Shown: piece after piece, positions 1-8,129 of the stretch
How positions within the stretch are numbered: the first letter of the stretch is position 1
Layout of the letters: the number at the start of each line of letters is the position of its first letter
From: Streptomyces sp. NBC_00247
Lineage (GTDB): Bacteria; Actinomycetota; Actinomycetes; Streptomycetales; Streptomycetaceae
Reading direction: 5' to 3'
Length of the DNA stretch: 64,000 nt
Assembly: GCF_036188265.1 (NCBI RefSeq)
Contig: NZ_CP108093.1
Coordinates: forward strand, 4,546,001 to 4,610,000
The notes under the pieces: generated by a model
The model's database searches: none
What the model was told of the DNA's origin: nothing
What the model saw: the letters and a program-made list of their open reading frames with translations, nothing else
Program-made: the position numbers and the translations under genes

Positions 1-1
1 C

Positions 2-1192
2 GGCGGCCATCGGGCCGCGCACGGAGCACGCCGCGCGCTGGTGCTCGCCACGGCTGCCGGAGTGGTCCTCTCCGCCGGTGCCGCCGAGGCGGTCGCCCCG
101 GCCTGCCATGCCGTCGGGCCCGTCCGCCCGGACGGCGCGTCCGGCCCCGGGCCCACGACCCCGCAGGGGCGGACCGGACCGCTGAAAGGCGGCGGTGGCG
201 CGGGCCCGCCCACCGCGGACGCGCCCCTGGTCCTGCGGACCACCACGCGCGGGGAGATCATTTCCCGCGCCAAGACGTGGGTCGCCGCGAAGGTACCGTA
301 CGACATGGAGAAGTACTGGTCGGACGGCTACCGCCAGGACTGCTCCGGCTACGTCTCGATGGCCTGGGGCCTGGACGGCAACGAGTGGACCGGCAGCCTC
401 TCCTCGTACGGCACGCGGATCGCGCGCTCGCAGCTGGAGCCGGGCGACATCCTGCTCTTCCACGACCCGGCCGACCCCAACAAGGGGTCGCACGTCACGA
501 TCTTCGGCGGCTGGACCAACAGCGCGCGCACCCAGTACATGGCGTACGAGCAGACACCCCCGGCCACCCGGAAGAAGACCACGCCCCTCGCGTACTGGAG
601 CAACTCCGACAAGTACCTCGCCTACCGCTACCGGGGGCTCACCGGCGGTTCCGGCGGCGGCTCGTCCTCGGGGTTCCCCGGTGCCGCCAGGTTCGGGCCG
701 GGAGCCCGCAACGCCCATGTGACCCAGCTCGGCGACATGCTGGTGGCGCGGGGCGGGAAACGTTTCTACACCCAGGGCCCCGGCCCCGCCTGGAGCGAGG
801 CGGACCGGCGCGCGACCCGGGCGTTCCAGCAGGCGCAGGGGTGGAAAGGCGCGAACGCGGACGGCCTTCCCGGCCCGGACACCTGGCGCCGGCTCGTCAA
901 CGGCACCGGGAAGGACATTCCGGCGGCAGGGCCGGGTGGCGGTTCGAGCGCGGTCCCGCCCTTCCCCGGACGGGGCTATTTCAAGCCAGGTCAATCGAAC
1001 GCCCATGTCGAGCGGCTCGGCAGGCAGTTGGTGAAGAAGGGCTACGGGCGGCACTACGCCTCGGGGCCGGGCCGCCGCTGGACCGAGGCGGACCGGCGCA
1101 ACGTGGAGGCGTTCCAGCGGGCCCAGGGCTGGCGCGGCGGCGTGGCGGACGGCTACCCGGGGCCGGACACCTGGCGGCGGCTCTTCTCCTGA
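2..1192 (+). CDS. Secreted hydrolase with two peptidoglycan-binding domains (5' partial)
   Basis: The reading frame is open to the window edge. The first possible start inside is GTG at 41, but the codons before it encode an arginine-rich stretch (HRAAHGARRAL) leading into a hydrophobic segment ending AGAAEA. This looks like a signal peptide whose first residues lie outside the window. A catalytic-looking module follows (about residues 80-205 counted from GTG 41). It carries DCSGYVSMAW, then GDILLFHDP and GSHVTIFGGW, the Cys-His arrangement of NlpC/P60-type or amidase-like cell-wall hydrolases. After a Gly/Ser linker come two similar repeats of about 75 residues (each with AFQ-AQGW and GPDTWRRL), typical streptomycete peptidoglycan-binding domains. 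Probable role: binding and cutting cell wall outside the cell. The exact bond cleaved is not evident. Confidence 0.8.
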   Translation, partial: GGHRAAHGARRALVLATAAGVVLSAGAAEAVAPACHAVGPVRPDGASGPGPTTPQGRTGPLKGGGGAGPPTADAPLVLRTTTRGEIISRAKTWVAAKVPYDMEKYWSDGYRQDCSGYVSMAWGLDGNEWTGSLSSYGTRIARSQLEPGDILLFHDPADPNKGSHVTIFGGWTNSARTQYMAYEQTPPATRKKTTPLAYWSNSDKYLAYRYRGLTGGSGGGSSSGFPGAARFGPGARNAHVTQLGDMLVARGGKRFYTQGPGPAWSEADRRATRAFQQAQGWKGANADGLPGPDTWRRLVNGTGKDIPAAGPGGGSSAVPPFPGRGYFKPGQSNAHVERLGRQLVKKGYGRHYASGPGRRWTEADRRNVEAFQRAQGWRGGVADGYPGPDTWRRLFS

Positions 1193-1302
1193 AGGGGCCG
1201 GGGGCCGCCCGGCGGATCGGTGGACCGGCGCGCACCGGTGGTGCGGGGGCCCGGCGGATCGACAGCTCCGGATCGCCGGAGCGCGGAAGGGAACGGTGGC
1301 GC

Positions 1303-3084
1303 GTGTACGGAGACGAGGAAGACGGCGTGGGGGCGGGCCGCGGCGCGGGAGGCGGTGCCGGCCCCGGGACGGGCCCGGGCGGCGAACCGGTCCCGGAGCC
1401 CGGCCGGCCCGGGGGCCGCGATCCGCGTACGGAGGGTGGCCCGGAGGCCGAGGGGCCCTGCGTGGACGTGGTGCTGGAACTCGCGCACGGCGAGACGGAG
1501 ACCACGTCGATGCGCACCGTTTCGGCCACGGTCTCGGTGCCTGCGGGCGGGCCGGACGCCGGCTCGGAGGACGGGACCGGCTCGGGCGCGGGTTCGGGCG
1601 ACGGGACCGGGTCGGGCGCCGGGACGGGGGACGGGACCGGCTCGGGCGACGGTTCGGGCGACGGGACCGGCTCGGGCGACGGGACGGGGGACGGGACCGG
1701 CTCGGGGGACGGGACGGGGGCGGGCGACTGGACCGGCGGGACCGACGGGACCGGCGGAGTCGGGCGGGCTGCCGGGGGTGAAGCGGCCCGGGGTGAAGCT
1801 CCCAACGGGGAGGTGCCCGCCCCGTCCGGCGGTTACCGCGAGGGGGACCGGTGGGGCACCGGGCGCCGCCGGTCGGTCATCGCCAACGAGTCCACCGCGT
1901 CCATCCCGGTGCACCTGCTCTTCCGCGACGAACCCCGCGATCCCGACGACCGCACAGGGCTCCTCCCGCGCGTCGGTACCGGTGTACCGGAGCCGTACGG
2001 ACCGCCGGGCGGCCCCGCCCGGGACGGCGGCGACCCGCGCCGCACCGCCGGGGCCGCCTCGCTGCCCGCGGCCGTGGCCCGCCACGCGCTGCCGGCCGAC
2101 CGGTCCGGCGCCGGGGTGCGGCGACCGCCCGTGCCCCGCTCTCCGCAGGTCAGTCCGCCGACCCGCCCCGCGCCCGTCGCCGATCCCCGGCTGCGCGAGC
2201 GTCCCGGCCCTGCCCTGCCCGGTTGGGTGGCCGTGCTCACCGGGATGGCCGGCTGCGCCGCCGCTCTGGCGGTCCTCTGGTGGGCGGGCGCGCTGCCGGA
2301 GCCGGCGCAGGCCCGGCTCGGCATCGGACCGCGCCCGTACGAAGGCGTCGGCATCGGTCTCTGGGCGGTGCTCGCGGTGCTGGTGACCGTGGTGCTCTTC
2401 GCGTTCGGGGGCCTCGGGCGCGGGCGGGTCGGGTACGCCCTGGTGCTGACGCTCTTCGGCGACTACCGGGGGAGTGTCCGGCGTACCGGACTCTTCTGGG
2501 TCTCCCCGCTGCTGCTCCGCCGCCGCACCGACGTGCGGCTGCGGCACTGGCGGAGCGAGCCGATGCCCGCCGTGGACGCGAACGGCACGGCGCTGCGGGT
2601 CACCGTTCTCGTCGTCTGGCGGGTCAAGGACACCGTCCGGGCGGTGCTGGGGGTCGCGGACCACGAGACGTACCTGCGGGAACAGGTCGAGGCGGCGATG
2701 GCCCGCGTGCTCTCGCAACTGCCCGCCGACGCCTTCCACGAGGACGCCCCCACGCTGCGGAACGCCGAGGCGGTCGGGGACGCGCTGACCCTGATGCTGA
2801 AGGCGGACTGTGAGCCGGTCGGGGTGGAGGTGTACTCGGCGCAGCCGACCGGGATCGAGTACGCCCCCGAGGTCGCGGCGGCCATGCAGCGCCGCCGGGT
2901 CGCGGCCCTCGACGCGAGGCACCGCGACAGCGTCCTGACGTCCGTGGTGGACGCGGTCGACGACACCGTCCACCGGCTCACCACGCGAGGGCTCGTCGCG
3001 CTCGACGACTACGAACGCAAGTCTCTGGTACGGGACTTGACGGTGGCCTTCTACACGGGGCGAGGCGGGGGCGAGGGGATCTGA
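1303..3084 (+). CDS. SPFH/Band 7 domain membrane protein with Gly-rich repeat N-terminus
   Basis: The GTG at 1303 is chosen because GGAAGGGA lies about 10 bases upstream; the reading frame further upstream overlaps the preceding hydrolase gene and is not believed. The product has 593 residues. The N-terminal third is disordered and contains a DGTGSGDGTG-like decapeptide repeat encoded by a 30-bp tandem repeat. Two hydrophobic segments follow (around GWVAVLTGMAGCAAALAVLW and GLWAVLAVLVTVVLFAFGGL). Then comes an SPFH/Band 7 domain with GSVRRTGLFWVSPLL, a beta-rich core and an EQVEAAMARVLSQLP helix. SPFH proteins assemble as membrane scaffolds; the partner here is unknown. Nothing downstream looks co-transcribed, because the LPMO gene has its own regulatory site. 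The start is the least certain part. Confidence 0.75.
   Translation: MYGDEEDGVGAGRGAGGGAGPGTGPGGEPVPEPGRPGGRDPRTEGGPEAEGPCVDVVLELAHGETETTSMRTVSATVSVPAGGPDAGSEDGTGSGAGSGDGTGSGAGTGDGTGSGDGSGDGTGSGDGTGDGTGSGDGTGAGDWTGGTDGTGGVGRAAGGEAARGEAPNGEVPAPSGGYREGDRWGTGRRRSVIANESTASIPVHLLFRDEPRDPDDRTGLLPRVGTGVPEPYGPPGGPARDGGDPRRTAGAASLPAAVARHALPADRSGAGVRRPPVPRSPQVSPPTRPAPVADPRLRERPGPALPGWVAVLTGMAGCAAALAVLWWAGALPEPAQARLGIGPRPYEGVGIGLWAVLAVLVTVVLFAFGGLGRGRVGYALVLTLFGDYRGSVRRTGLFWVSPLLLRRRTDVRLRHWRSEPMPAVDANGTALRVTVLVVWRVKDTVRAVLGVADHETYLREQVEAAMARVLSQLPADAFHEDAPTLRNAEAVGDALTLMLKADCEPVGVEVYSAQPTGIEYAPEVAAAMQRRRVAALDARHRDSVLTSVVDAVDDTVHRLTTRGLVALDDYERKSLVRDLTVAFYTGRGGGEGI
1561..1720 (+). repeat. 30-bp tandem repeat inside the SPFH gene
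   Basis: The decamer ACGGGACCGG recurs at exactly 30-base intervals (1571, 1601, 1631, 1661, 1691). The period is a multiple of three, so it encodes a ten-residue Asp/Gly/Thr/Ser repeat without breaking frame. Copy number may vary between strains. Confidence 0.85.
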
Positions 3085-3191
3085 GGGGATCCGAAGTGTC
3101 CTGGGGGGCTGGTGCGACGGCGCAGGATAGCGAAACGGAATGGCGTCACGCAGTGGTCTGGACATGTTCACGGCACGTCAATACTGTGGAA

Positions 3192-3207
3192 CTTGGTCTA
3201 GACCGCA
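3192..3207. promoter_or_regulatory. DasR-type operator (dre) upstream of the LPMO gene
   Basis: The core GGTCTAGACC at 3195-3204 is a perfect palindrome. With its flanks it matches the DasR-responsive element consensus ACTGGTCTAGACCACT, which controls chitin and N-acetylglucosamine genes in Streptomyces. A weaker related copy, TGGTCTGGACAT, lies about 40 bases upstream at 3154-3165. The site is 65 bases before the LPMO start. The assignment rests on the known consensus, not on binding data. Confidence 0.75.
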
Positions 3208-3268
3208 CGACCGCGCGCTTCATGAGCAGTGCTCACCGAAAAGTCCCCATGTCCCTGAGGAGCGAAGC

Positions 3269-3859
3269 ATGCGTAAGAGGACGAGCGCGGCCGTGGTCGG
3301 CCTGGCGATCTTGGGCGCTTCGGCGCTCGCCACCAGCAGCGCCAGCAGCCACGGCTACACCGACAACCCCATCAGCCGTCAGAAGCTCTGTGCCAACGGC
3401 ACGGTCACCAACTGCGGCAACATCCAGTGGGAGCCGCAGAGCGTCGAGGGCCCGAAGGGCTTCCCGACGGCGGGTCCGGCGGACGGGAAGATCTGCTCCG
3501 CCAACCACACCGAGTTCGCGCAGCTCGACGACCCGCGCGGCGGCAACTGGCCGACCACGCAGGTCACCGGCGGCCAGTCGTTCAACTTCCGCTGGCAGTT
3601 CACCGCCCGTCACTCGACGACGGACTTCCGGTACTACATCACCAAGCAGGGCTGGGACCCGACGAAGCCGCTCACCCGGGCCTCGCTGGACTCGCAGCCG
3701 TTCCTGACGGTGCCGTACAACAACCAGCAGCCGCCGGCCACGCTGACCCAGACGGGCACCATCCCCAGCGGAAAGACCGGCCACCACGTCATCCTGGCGG
3801 TGTGGACGATCGCGGACACCGCGAACGCGTTCTACTCCTGCTCGGACGTGAAGTTCTGA
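3269..3859 (+). CDS. Chitin-active lytic polysaccharide monooxygenase (AA10)
   Basis: The start ATG 3269 follows GAGGAG by seven bases, giving 196 residues. Residues 1-27 form a signal peptide ending SASS. Cleavage exposes His28 as the new N-terminus (HGYTDNP), which is required for the copper histidine brace; the second brace residue is His115 in TARHSTTDF. The remainder is one AA10 domain with conserved Cys pairs (KLCANGTVTNCGN, FYSCSDVKF) and no added carbohydrate-binding module. The family cleaves crystalline chitin (some members cellulose) oxidatively outside the cell. The DasR-type box upstream points to chitin and N-acetylglucosamine control. A strong hairpin follows at 4065-4100. Confidence 0.92.
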   Translation: MRKRTSAAVVGLAILGASALATSSASSHGYTDNPISRQKLCANGTVTNCGNIQWEPQSVEGPKGFPTAGPADGKICSANHTEFAQLDDPRGGNWPTTQVTGGQSFNFRWQFTARHSTTDFRYYITKQGWDPTKPLTRASLDSQPFLTVPYNNQQPPATLTQTGTIPSGKTGHHVILAVWTIADTANAFYSCSDVKF

Positions 3860-4064
3860 TCCCCGCGCCGGAGGCGGGTGGGTGCTCGACGGCCCCCGTA
3901 CCGGCACGGGTGCGAGAAGCGCCGGTCCGAGAGGCATCGGCGTGAGTGGGGAGGGGTGCGCGCCCGGCGACGGCCGGACCTGACGCCCCTTTGGCGAAGC
4001 GCGGCCGTTCGGGCGGGACGGCCGAGCCTGTGAACCACCGATGAACAGCAGGACGGCACAACGC

Positions 4065-4100
4065 AGTGGGGCGGTCTCCGATGCCGGAGACCGCCCCACT
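4065..4100. terminator. Strong hairpin between LPMO gene and tRNA-Lys
   Basis: A perfect 15-bp stem, AGTGGGGCGGTCTCC (4065-4079) with its complement (4086-4100), encloses a six-base loop. It lies downstream of both the plus-strand LPMO and the minus-strand tRNA, so it can act on either transcript. Confidence 0.75.
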
Positions 4101-4109
4101 GTCGTGTCG

Positions 4110-4183
4110 TGCGCCGCCAGGGACTCGAACCCCGGACCCGCTGATTAAGAGTCAGCTGCTCTAACCAACTGAGCTAGCGGCGC
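4110..4183 (-). tRNA. tRNA-Lys(CTT)
   Basis: The reverse complement folds into a 74-nt cloverleaf. The acceptor stem is GCGCCGC/GCGGCGC, the D stem GCTC/GAGC, the anticodon stem GCTGA/TCAGC with loop CTCTTAA (anticodon CTT), and the T loop TTCGAGT. The 3' CCA is not encoded. An identical copy lies at 20964-21037 in the same orientation. Confidence 0.97.
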
Positions 4184-4398
4184 CTGCTGACTCGAAAATA
4201 ATACCTGGTCCGCAGGGGTGCTGATGACACCCCTGTTTCGGGGCGGGGCGGGGCGGCGCTCGGTGGGGCGGGGCGGGGCAGGGGTGGTCGCGCGGGGGGC
4301 TGCTGCCGTACGCCTCGTACGGCGGCTCCGCCCCGCGCTGCCGCCGCGCCCGCGAGAACGCGCCGGTCGCAGGGGCGTGCGTCAGCCAAAGTAAGTTT

Positions 4399-4408
4399 CT
4401 TACGTAAG
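4399..4408. promoter_or_regulatory. Candidate operator before the LacI-family gene
   Basis: CTTACGTAAG is a perfect 10-bp palindrome about 40 bases before the regulator start. It resembles the CTTGCGTAA half-sites in the promoter of the downstream binding-protein gene. This suggests that the regulator controls both itself and the transport operon. Confidence 0.5.
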
Positions 4409-4448
4409 TGATCTTTCTTTTTGCGTTCATTCTTGTCACGCTGACTCC

Positions 4449-5459
4449 GTGATGAATCGAAGGATCTCCGAAGTCGCCGCGTACGCGGGCGTCAGCACGG
4501 CCACCGTCGGCCGTGTCCTCAATGGCCGTACGGGCGTGTCCGCCCCCACCCGCGAGGCGGTGCTGGCCGCCCTGGACGTCTGCGGCATCGAGCGGCCGGT
4601 GGGGATGCGGGGGGAGCGGGCGGCGCTGATCGGCCTCGTCGTGCCCGATCTCCAGAACCCCGTGTTCTCCGCGTTCTCCGAGGCCCTGTGCGTCCTGCTG
4701 GACCGGCGGGGACTCATTCCCGTGCTGTGCACCCACAGTCAGGACGGGGTGTCGGAGGCGCACTACATCGAGATGCTGCTGCGGCAGAACATCGGCGGGA
4801 TCGTCTTCGTGGGCGCCAGTTACGCCGACGCGGGACCGGAGCACGGCCGGGTGCTGCGGGAGCGCGGGATACCGATGGTGCTGGTCAACGCGGCGGACGA
4901 GAACTCCGGGGTGGCCCAGGTGCGGGTGGACGACGCACTCGCCGCCGAGCAGGCGCTCGCCCACCTCGTGGCGCTCGGGCACGAACGGATCGGCATGGTC
5001 CTGGGGCCCGGCGGGCACGTCCCCTCGGCCCGGAAACTCGCCGGTTTCGCCGCCTTCCGAAGCCGTCGGGGCGACGCGCCGGAGGAGTGGCGGAGGCTGG
5101 TCGCGCACGCCCTGTTCACCATGGAGGGCGGGGCCACCGCGCTGCCCCGACTGCTGGCCGAAGGGGTCACCGGAGTCGTTTGCGCGAGCGACGCACTGGC
5201 CCTCGGGGTCATCCGGGGCGCCCGCCGGCAGGGGCTGCGGGTGCCCGAGGACCTGTCGGTCGTCGGCTTCGACGATTCCCCGTACATGGTGGCCACCGAC
5301 CCGCCGCTGACCACCGCGCGGCAGCCCGTCCAGGCCATGGCGGCGGCGGCCGTGGCTGCGCTGGTGGGCCAGATCGAAGGGCGTGCGGATGCGAACGACC
5401 TCCTGATGTTCGACACCGAGCTGATCGTGCGCGGCTCCACGGCCGGCCGACCCCGCTGA
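4449..5459 (+). CDS. LacI-family transcriptional regulator of the alpha-glucan locus
   Basis: The 336-residue product has the LacI architecture. The N-terminal helix-turn-helix reads ISEVAAYAGVSTATVGRVLNGRTGVS, followed by a short hinge and a periplasmic-binding-protein-like effector domain (ALIGLVVPDLQNPVFSAFSEAL to VVGFDDSPYMVATDPPLTTARQP). GTG 4449 and ATG 4452 are both possible starts. The gene stands directly before a carbohydrate ABC transporter, a GH87-type glucanase and a GH13 glucosidase. It is therefore probably the local repressor, released by an alpha-gluco-oligosaccharide (inferred). The recognition helix residues (STATVGRVL) differ from those of CebR later in the window, consistent with a different operator. 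Confidence 0.9.
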   Translation: MMNRRISEVAAYAGVSTATVGRVLNGRTGVSAPTREAVLAALDVCGIERPVGMRGERAALIGLVVPDLQNPVFSAFSEALCVLLDRRGLIPVLCTHSQDGVSEAHYIEMLLRQNIGGIVFVGASYADAGPEHGRVLRERGIPMVLVNAADENSGVAQVRVDDALAAEQALAHLVALGHERIGMVLGPGGHVPSARKLAGFAAFRSRRGDAPEEWRRLVAHALFTMEGGATALPRLLAEGVTGVVCASDALALGVIRGARRQGLRVPEDLSVVGFDDSPYMVATDPPLTTARQPVQAMAAAAVAALVGQIEGRADANDLLMFDTELIVRGSTAGRPR

Positions 5460-5590
5460 GTCGTCCCGCCGAGGTGTGCGCAAGGCGGTGAGGGAGGTGG
5501 CGGGCCGCCTCCCGGGGGTCGCGCGCGCCCTGGGTCGGGCTGCCTCTCGTGAGCGTCCGCACGTCACCGGCGGAGATCCTGCTGATTACA

Positions 5591-5636
5591 TTCTTGCGCA
5601 GATGCATTGACTTCTTGCGTAACCGGCTTCTACCTT
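5591..5636 (+). promoter_or_regulatory. Promoter with two direct operator-like repeats
   Basis: TTGACT (5607-5612) and TACCTT (5631-5636) are separated by 18 bases and form a plausible -35/-10 pair. TTCTTGCG occurs at 5591 and again at 5612, exactly 21 bases (two helical turns) apart. The second copy sits between the promoter boxes. This arrangement suits repression by the LacI-type regulator encoded just upstream. Confidence 0.6.
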
Positions 5637-5698
5637 CAGCGCTGTTCACGTGCATCGGGTCCCGCAGCCCGGGGGCACCCATCTGGAAGGCGATTCGC

Positions 5699-7069
5699 AT
5701 GGATGGCATGGCCGGCGTCAGCAGGCGTCAACTTCTCGGTTCGGCGACCGCGCTCGCCCTGGGCCTGGCCCTCACGGGCTGTGGCGGTTCCTCCGGTTCC
5801 TCCTCCGGCGTCGACGAGCACGGCGTGGTCACGATCAGCGTGAACGGGATGCCGGCCAAGACGCAGCCCGAGGACCGCAAGGACTTCGAGGACCTGGTCA
5901 AGCAGTTCGAGGCGGCCCACCCCAAGATCAAGATCGATGCCCGAGAGGGCCAGATGGACCCGAAGACCTTCGCGGCCAAACTCGCCGGAGGTCAGCTGGA
6001 GGACGTGTACTACGTCTACTTCACCGACCCCGCCGGGCTCATACAGCGCCGCCAGGGCGCCGACATCACGAAGTACCTCAAGGGCGTCCCGTACCTGGAC
6101 CAGATCCGCCCGGCCCTCCAGGACGTCTTCAAGGGACCCGACGGCAAGATCTACGGGGTGCCCACCGGCAACTACTCCCTCGGGCTCGTCTACAACCGCG
6201 CCCTCTTCAAGAAGGCCGGGCTCGACCCCGACAAGCCGCCGACCACCTGGGAGGAGGTGCGCACCGCCGCCCAGAAGATCAGCGCGCTGGGCGACGGGAC
6301 CGTCGGGTACGCCGACTACAGCAAGAACAACCAGGGTGGCTGGCACCTCACCTCGTGGATCTACTCCATGGGCGGGGACGTCGCCACCCAGCAGAACGGC
6401 ACGTGGAAGGCCGCGTTCGACAGCGACGCCGGCCGCAAGGCGCTCCAGGCCCTGCACGACATGCGCTGGACCGACAAGTCCATGGGCACCCGCCAGCTCC
6501 TGGAGATCGCCGACGTCCAGAAGATGATGGGCTCCGGCAAGCTCGGGATGTACATGGCCGGTCCGGACAACATCCCCACCATCGTCAAGCAGTTCGAGAG
6601 CAAGTACGACGACTACGGGCTGGCCGCCCTCCCCGGCACCGCGACGCTCGGAGGCGGCGACGGCTTCATGTTCAACCCGAAGGCGTCCCCGGAGAAGATC
6701 AAGGCCGGGCTCCAGTGGATCCAGTGGAAGTACCTCAACCCGGACCGCGAGGAGGAGAACGTGAAGAAGTTCTCCGGCCTCGACGTCCCGATCGGACTCC
6801 CGCAGCCCAACCTGTTCGACGGCGCGGCGCAGGCGAAGAACGACGCGATCCACGCGAAGTACGCCAACGTCCCGCAGGCCAACTACCAGCCGTTCGTCGA
6901 CCGCAGCGACGACGTCGCCGTCAAGGTCGAGCCGCCGAACGCGCAGCAGCTCTACACCGTCCTCGACGGGGTCATGCAGTCCGTGCTGACCAAGGAGGAC
7001 GCCGACCTCGACAAGCTGCTCGCCGACGCCGCGAAGCGCGCCGACTCCATCCTCGCCACGGTGAAGTGA
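5699..7069 (+). CDS. Carbohydrate ABC transporter substrate-binding lipoprotein
   Basis: The ATG at 5699 is preferred because it places a proper signal sequence at the N-terminus: SRRQLLGSATALALGLALTGC, with lipobox LTGC and lipid-carrying Cys28. The track of codons further upstream overlaps the promoter. The mature protein is an extracellular solute-binding protein of the sugar-binding cluster (FEDLVKQFEAAHPKIKIDAREG, YGVPTGNYSLGLVYNRALFKKAGLDPDKPPTTWEEV). It should deliver oligosaccharides to the two permeases that follow two bases downstream. Because the operon also encodes a GH87-type glucanase and a GH13 enzyme, alpha-1,3-gluco-oligosaccharides are the likely ligand (inferred). Confidence 0.9.
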   Translation: MDGMAGVSRRQLLGSATALALGLALTGCGGSSGSSSGVDEHGVVTISVNGMPAKTQPEDRKDFEDLVKQFEAAHPKIKIDAREGQMDPKTFAAKLAGGQLEDVYYVYFTDPAGLIQRRQGADITKYLKGVPYLDQIRPALQDVFKGPDGKIYGVPTGNYSLGLVYNRALFKKAGLDPDKPPTTWEEVRTAAQKISALGDGTVGYADYSKNNQGGWHLTSWIYSMGGDVATQQNGTWKAAFDSDAGRKALQALHDMRWTDKSMGTRQLLEIADVQKMMGSGKLGMYMAGPDNIPTIVKQFESKYDDYGLAALPGTATLGGGDGFMFNPKASPEKIKAGLQWIQWKYLNPDREEENVKKFSGLDVPIGLPQPNLFDGAAQAKNDAIHAKYANVPQANYQPFVDRSDDVAVKVEPPNAQQLYTVLDGVMQSVLTKEDADLDKLLADAAKRADSILATVK

Positions 7070-7071
7070 TC

Positions 7072-8118
7072 ATGGCCGGTCGACCGCTCCCCACCTCCCC
7101 GGCGCGCGCCACCGCCCGCGACCGGACCCCGGTACGGGACGGAGCCCCGGCACCCGCCGGGGCGTCCGGGCCCGCCACGAAGAAGTCTCTCGACCGGGGC
7201 CCGGCATCGCCCGCCGGCCCGTCCACCCGGGGCGGGGCGGCGACCGGCCGGTTCCGGCGGAGGGTGCGCGAGAACCTCGTCGCGTACCTCTTCCTCGCCG
7301 CCGGAGTGATCTGCTTCGCGCTCTTCTCCTGGTACCCGATCGTGCGCGGCATCCTGCTCGGCTTCCAGCAGGTCACCTTCGCGCAGCCCGCCGAGTGGGT
7401 CGGGCTGGACAACTTCCGCCGCCTCTTCGACGACCCGCTCTTCCTCACCGCCTGGAAGAACACCGGCTGGTTCACCCTGCTCGCCCTGGTCTTCGGCTTC
7501 GCCGCCCCCTTCGCGACCGCCGTCGTCCTGAACGAACTGCGGCGCGGCAAGGCGTACCTCCGGATGACCGTCTACCTGCCGGTCATGCTGCCCTCGGTCG
7601 TCACCATGCTGCTCTGGCGCTGGTTCTACGATCCGGGGCCGGGCCTCTTCAACAACGTGCTGGACGTCTTCCACCTCCCGCCCCAGCAGTGGCTGGAGTC
7701 GGAGAACCTCGCGATGGTCTCCCTGGTCCTGGTCTCCACCTGGGCCAACATGGGCACCACCACCCTGATCTACCTCGCGGCGCTGGGCGGCATCCCCGGC
7801 GAGCTGTACGAGGCGGCCGAGCTCGACGGCGCGTCGATCCGGCGACGGCTGTGGCACGTCACGATCCCGCAGATGCGGTTCATCCTGATGATCACCCTGC
7901 TCCTCCAGGTCATCGGCACCATGCAGGTCTTCGTGGAGCCGTTCGTGCTGACCGGCGGCGGACCCGACGACGCGACCGTCACCGTCCTGCTGCTGCTCTA
8001 CCGCTACGCCTTCGTCTACAACGACTTCGGCCTGGCCAGCGCCATGAGCACCCTGCTCTTCGTGGTGCTCGGCGCCTTCGCCGGCGTGTATCTGCGCCTG
8101 ACCCGGAGCAAGGGCTGA
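7072..8118 (+). CDS. Sugar ABC transporter permease (MalF-like)
   Basis: ATG 7072 lies two bases after the binding-protein stop codon, indicating translational coupling. The product has 348 residues. A Pro/Ala-rich cytoplasmic extension of about 65 residues precedes six predicted membrane segments (VAYLFLAAGVICFALFSWYP onward). The binding-protein-dependent permease signature EAAELDGASIRRRLWHVTIP is present; it contacts the ATPase. No ATPase gene lies nearby, so a shared MsiK-type ATPase is expected, as known for streptomycete sugar importers. Confidence 0.92.
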   Translation: MAGRPLPTSPARATARDRTPVRDGAPAPAGASGPATKKSLDRGPASPAGPSTRGGAATGRFRRRVRENLVAYLFLAAGVICFALFSWYPIVRGILLGFQQVTFAQPAEWVGLDNFRRLFDDPLFLTAWKNTGWFTLLALVFGFAAPFATAVVLNELRRGKAYLRMTVYLPVMLPSVVTMLLWRWFYDPGPGLFNNVLDVFHLPPQQWLESENLAMVSLVLVSTWANMGTTTLIYLAALGGIPGELYEAAELDGASIRRRLWHVTIPQMRFILMITLLLQVIGTMQVFVEPFVLTGGGPDDATVTVLLLLYRYAFVYNDFGLASAMSTLLFVVLGAFAGVYLRLTRSKG

Positions 8119-8129
8119 GAGGAAGAGTC

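Noticed and set aside
1153..3171. 672-codon minus-strand frame opposite the SPFH gene
   Set aside because: It has no domain and a composition typical of a shadow frame. The plus strand has a recognisable SPFH domain.
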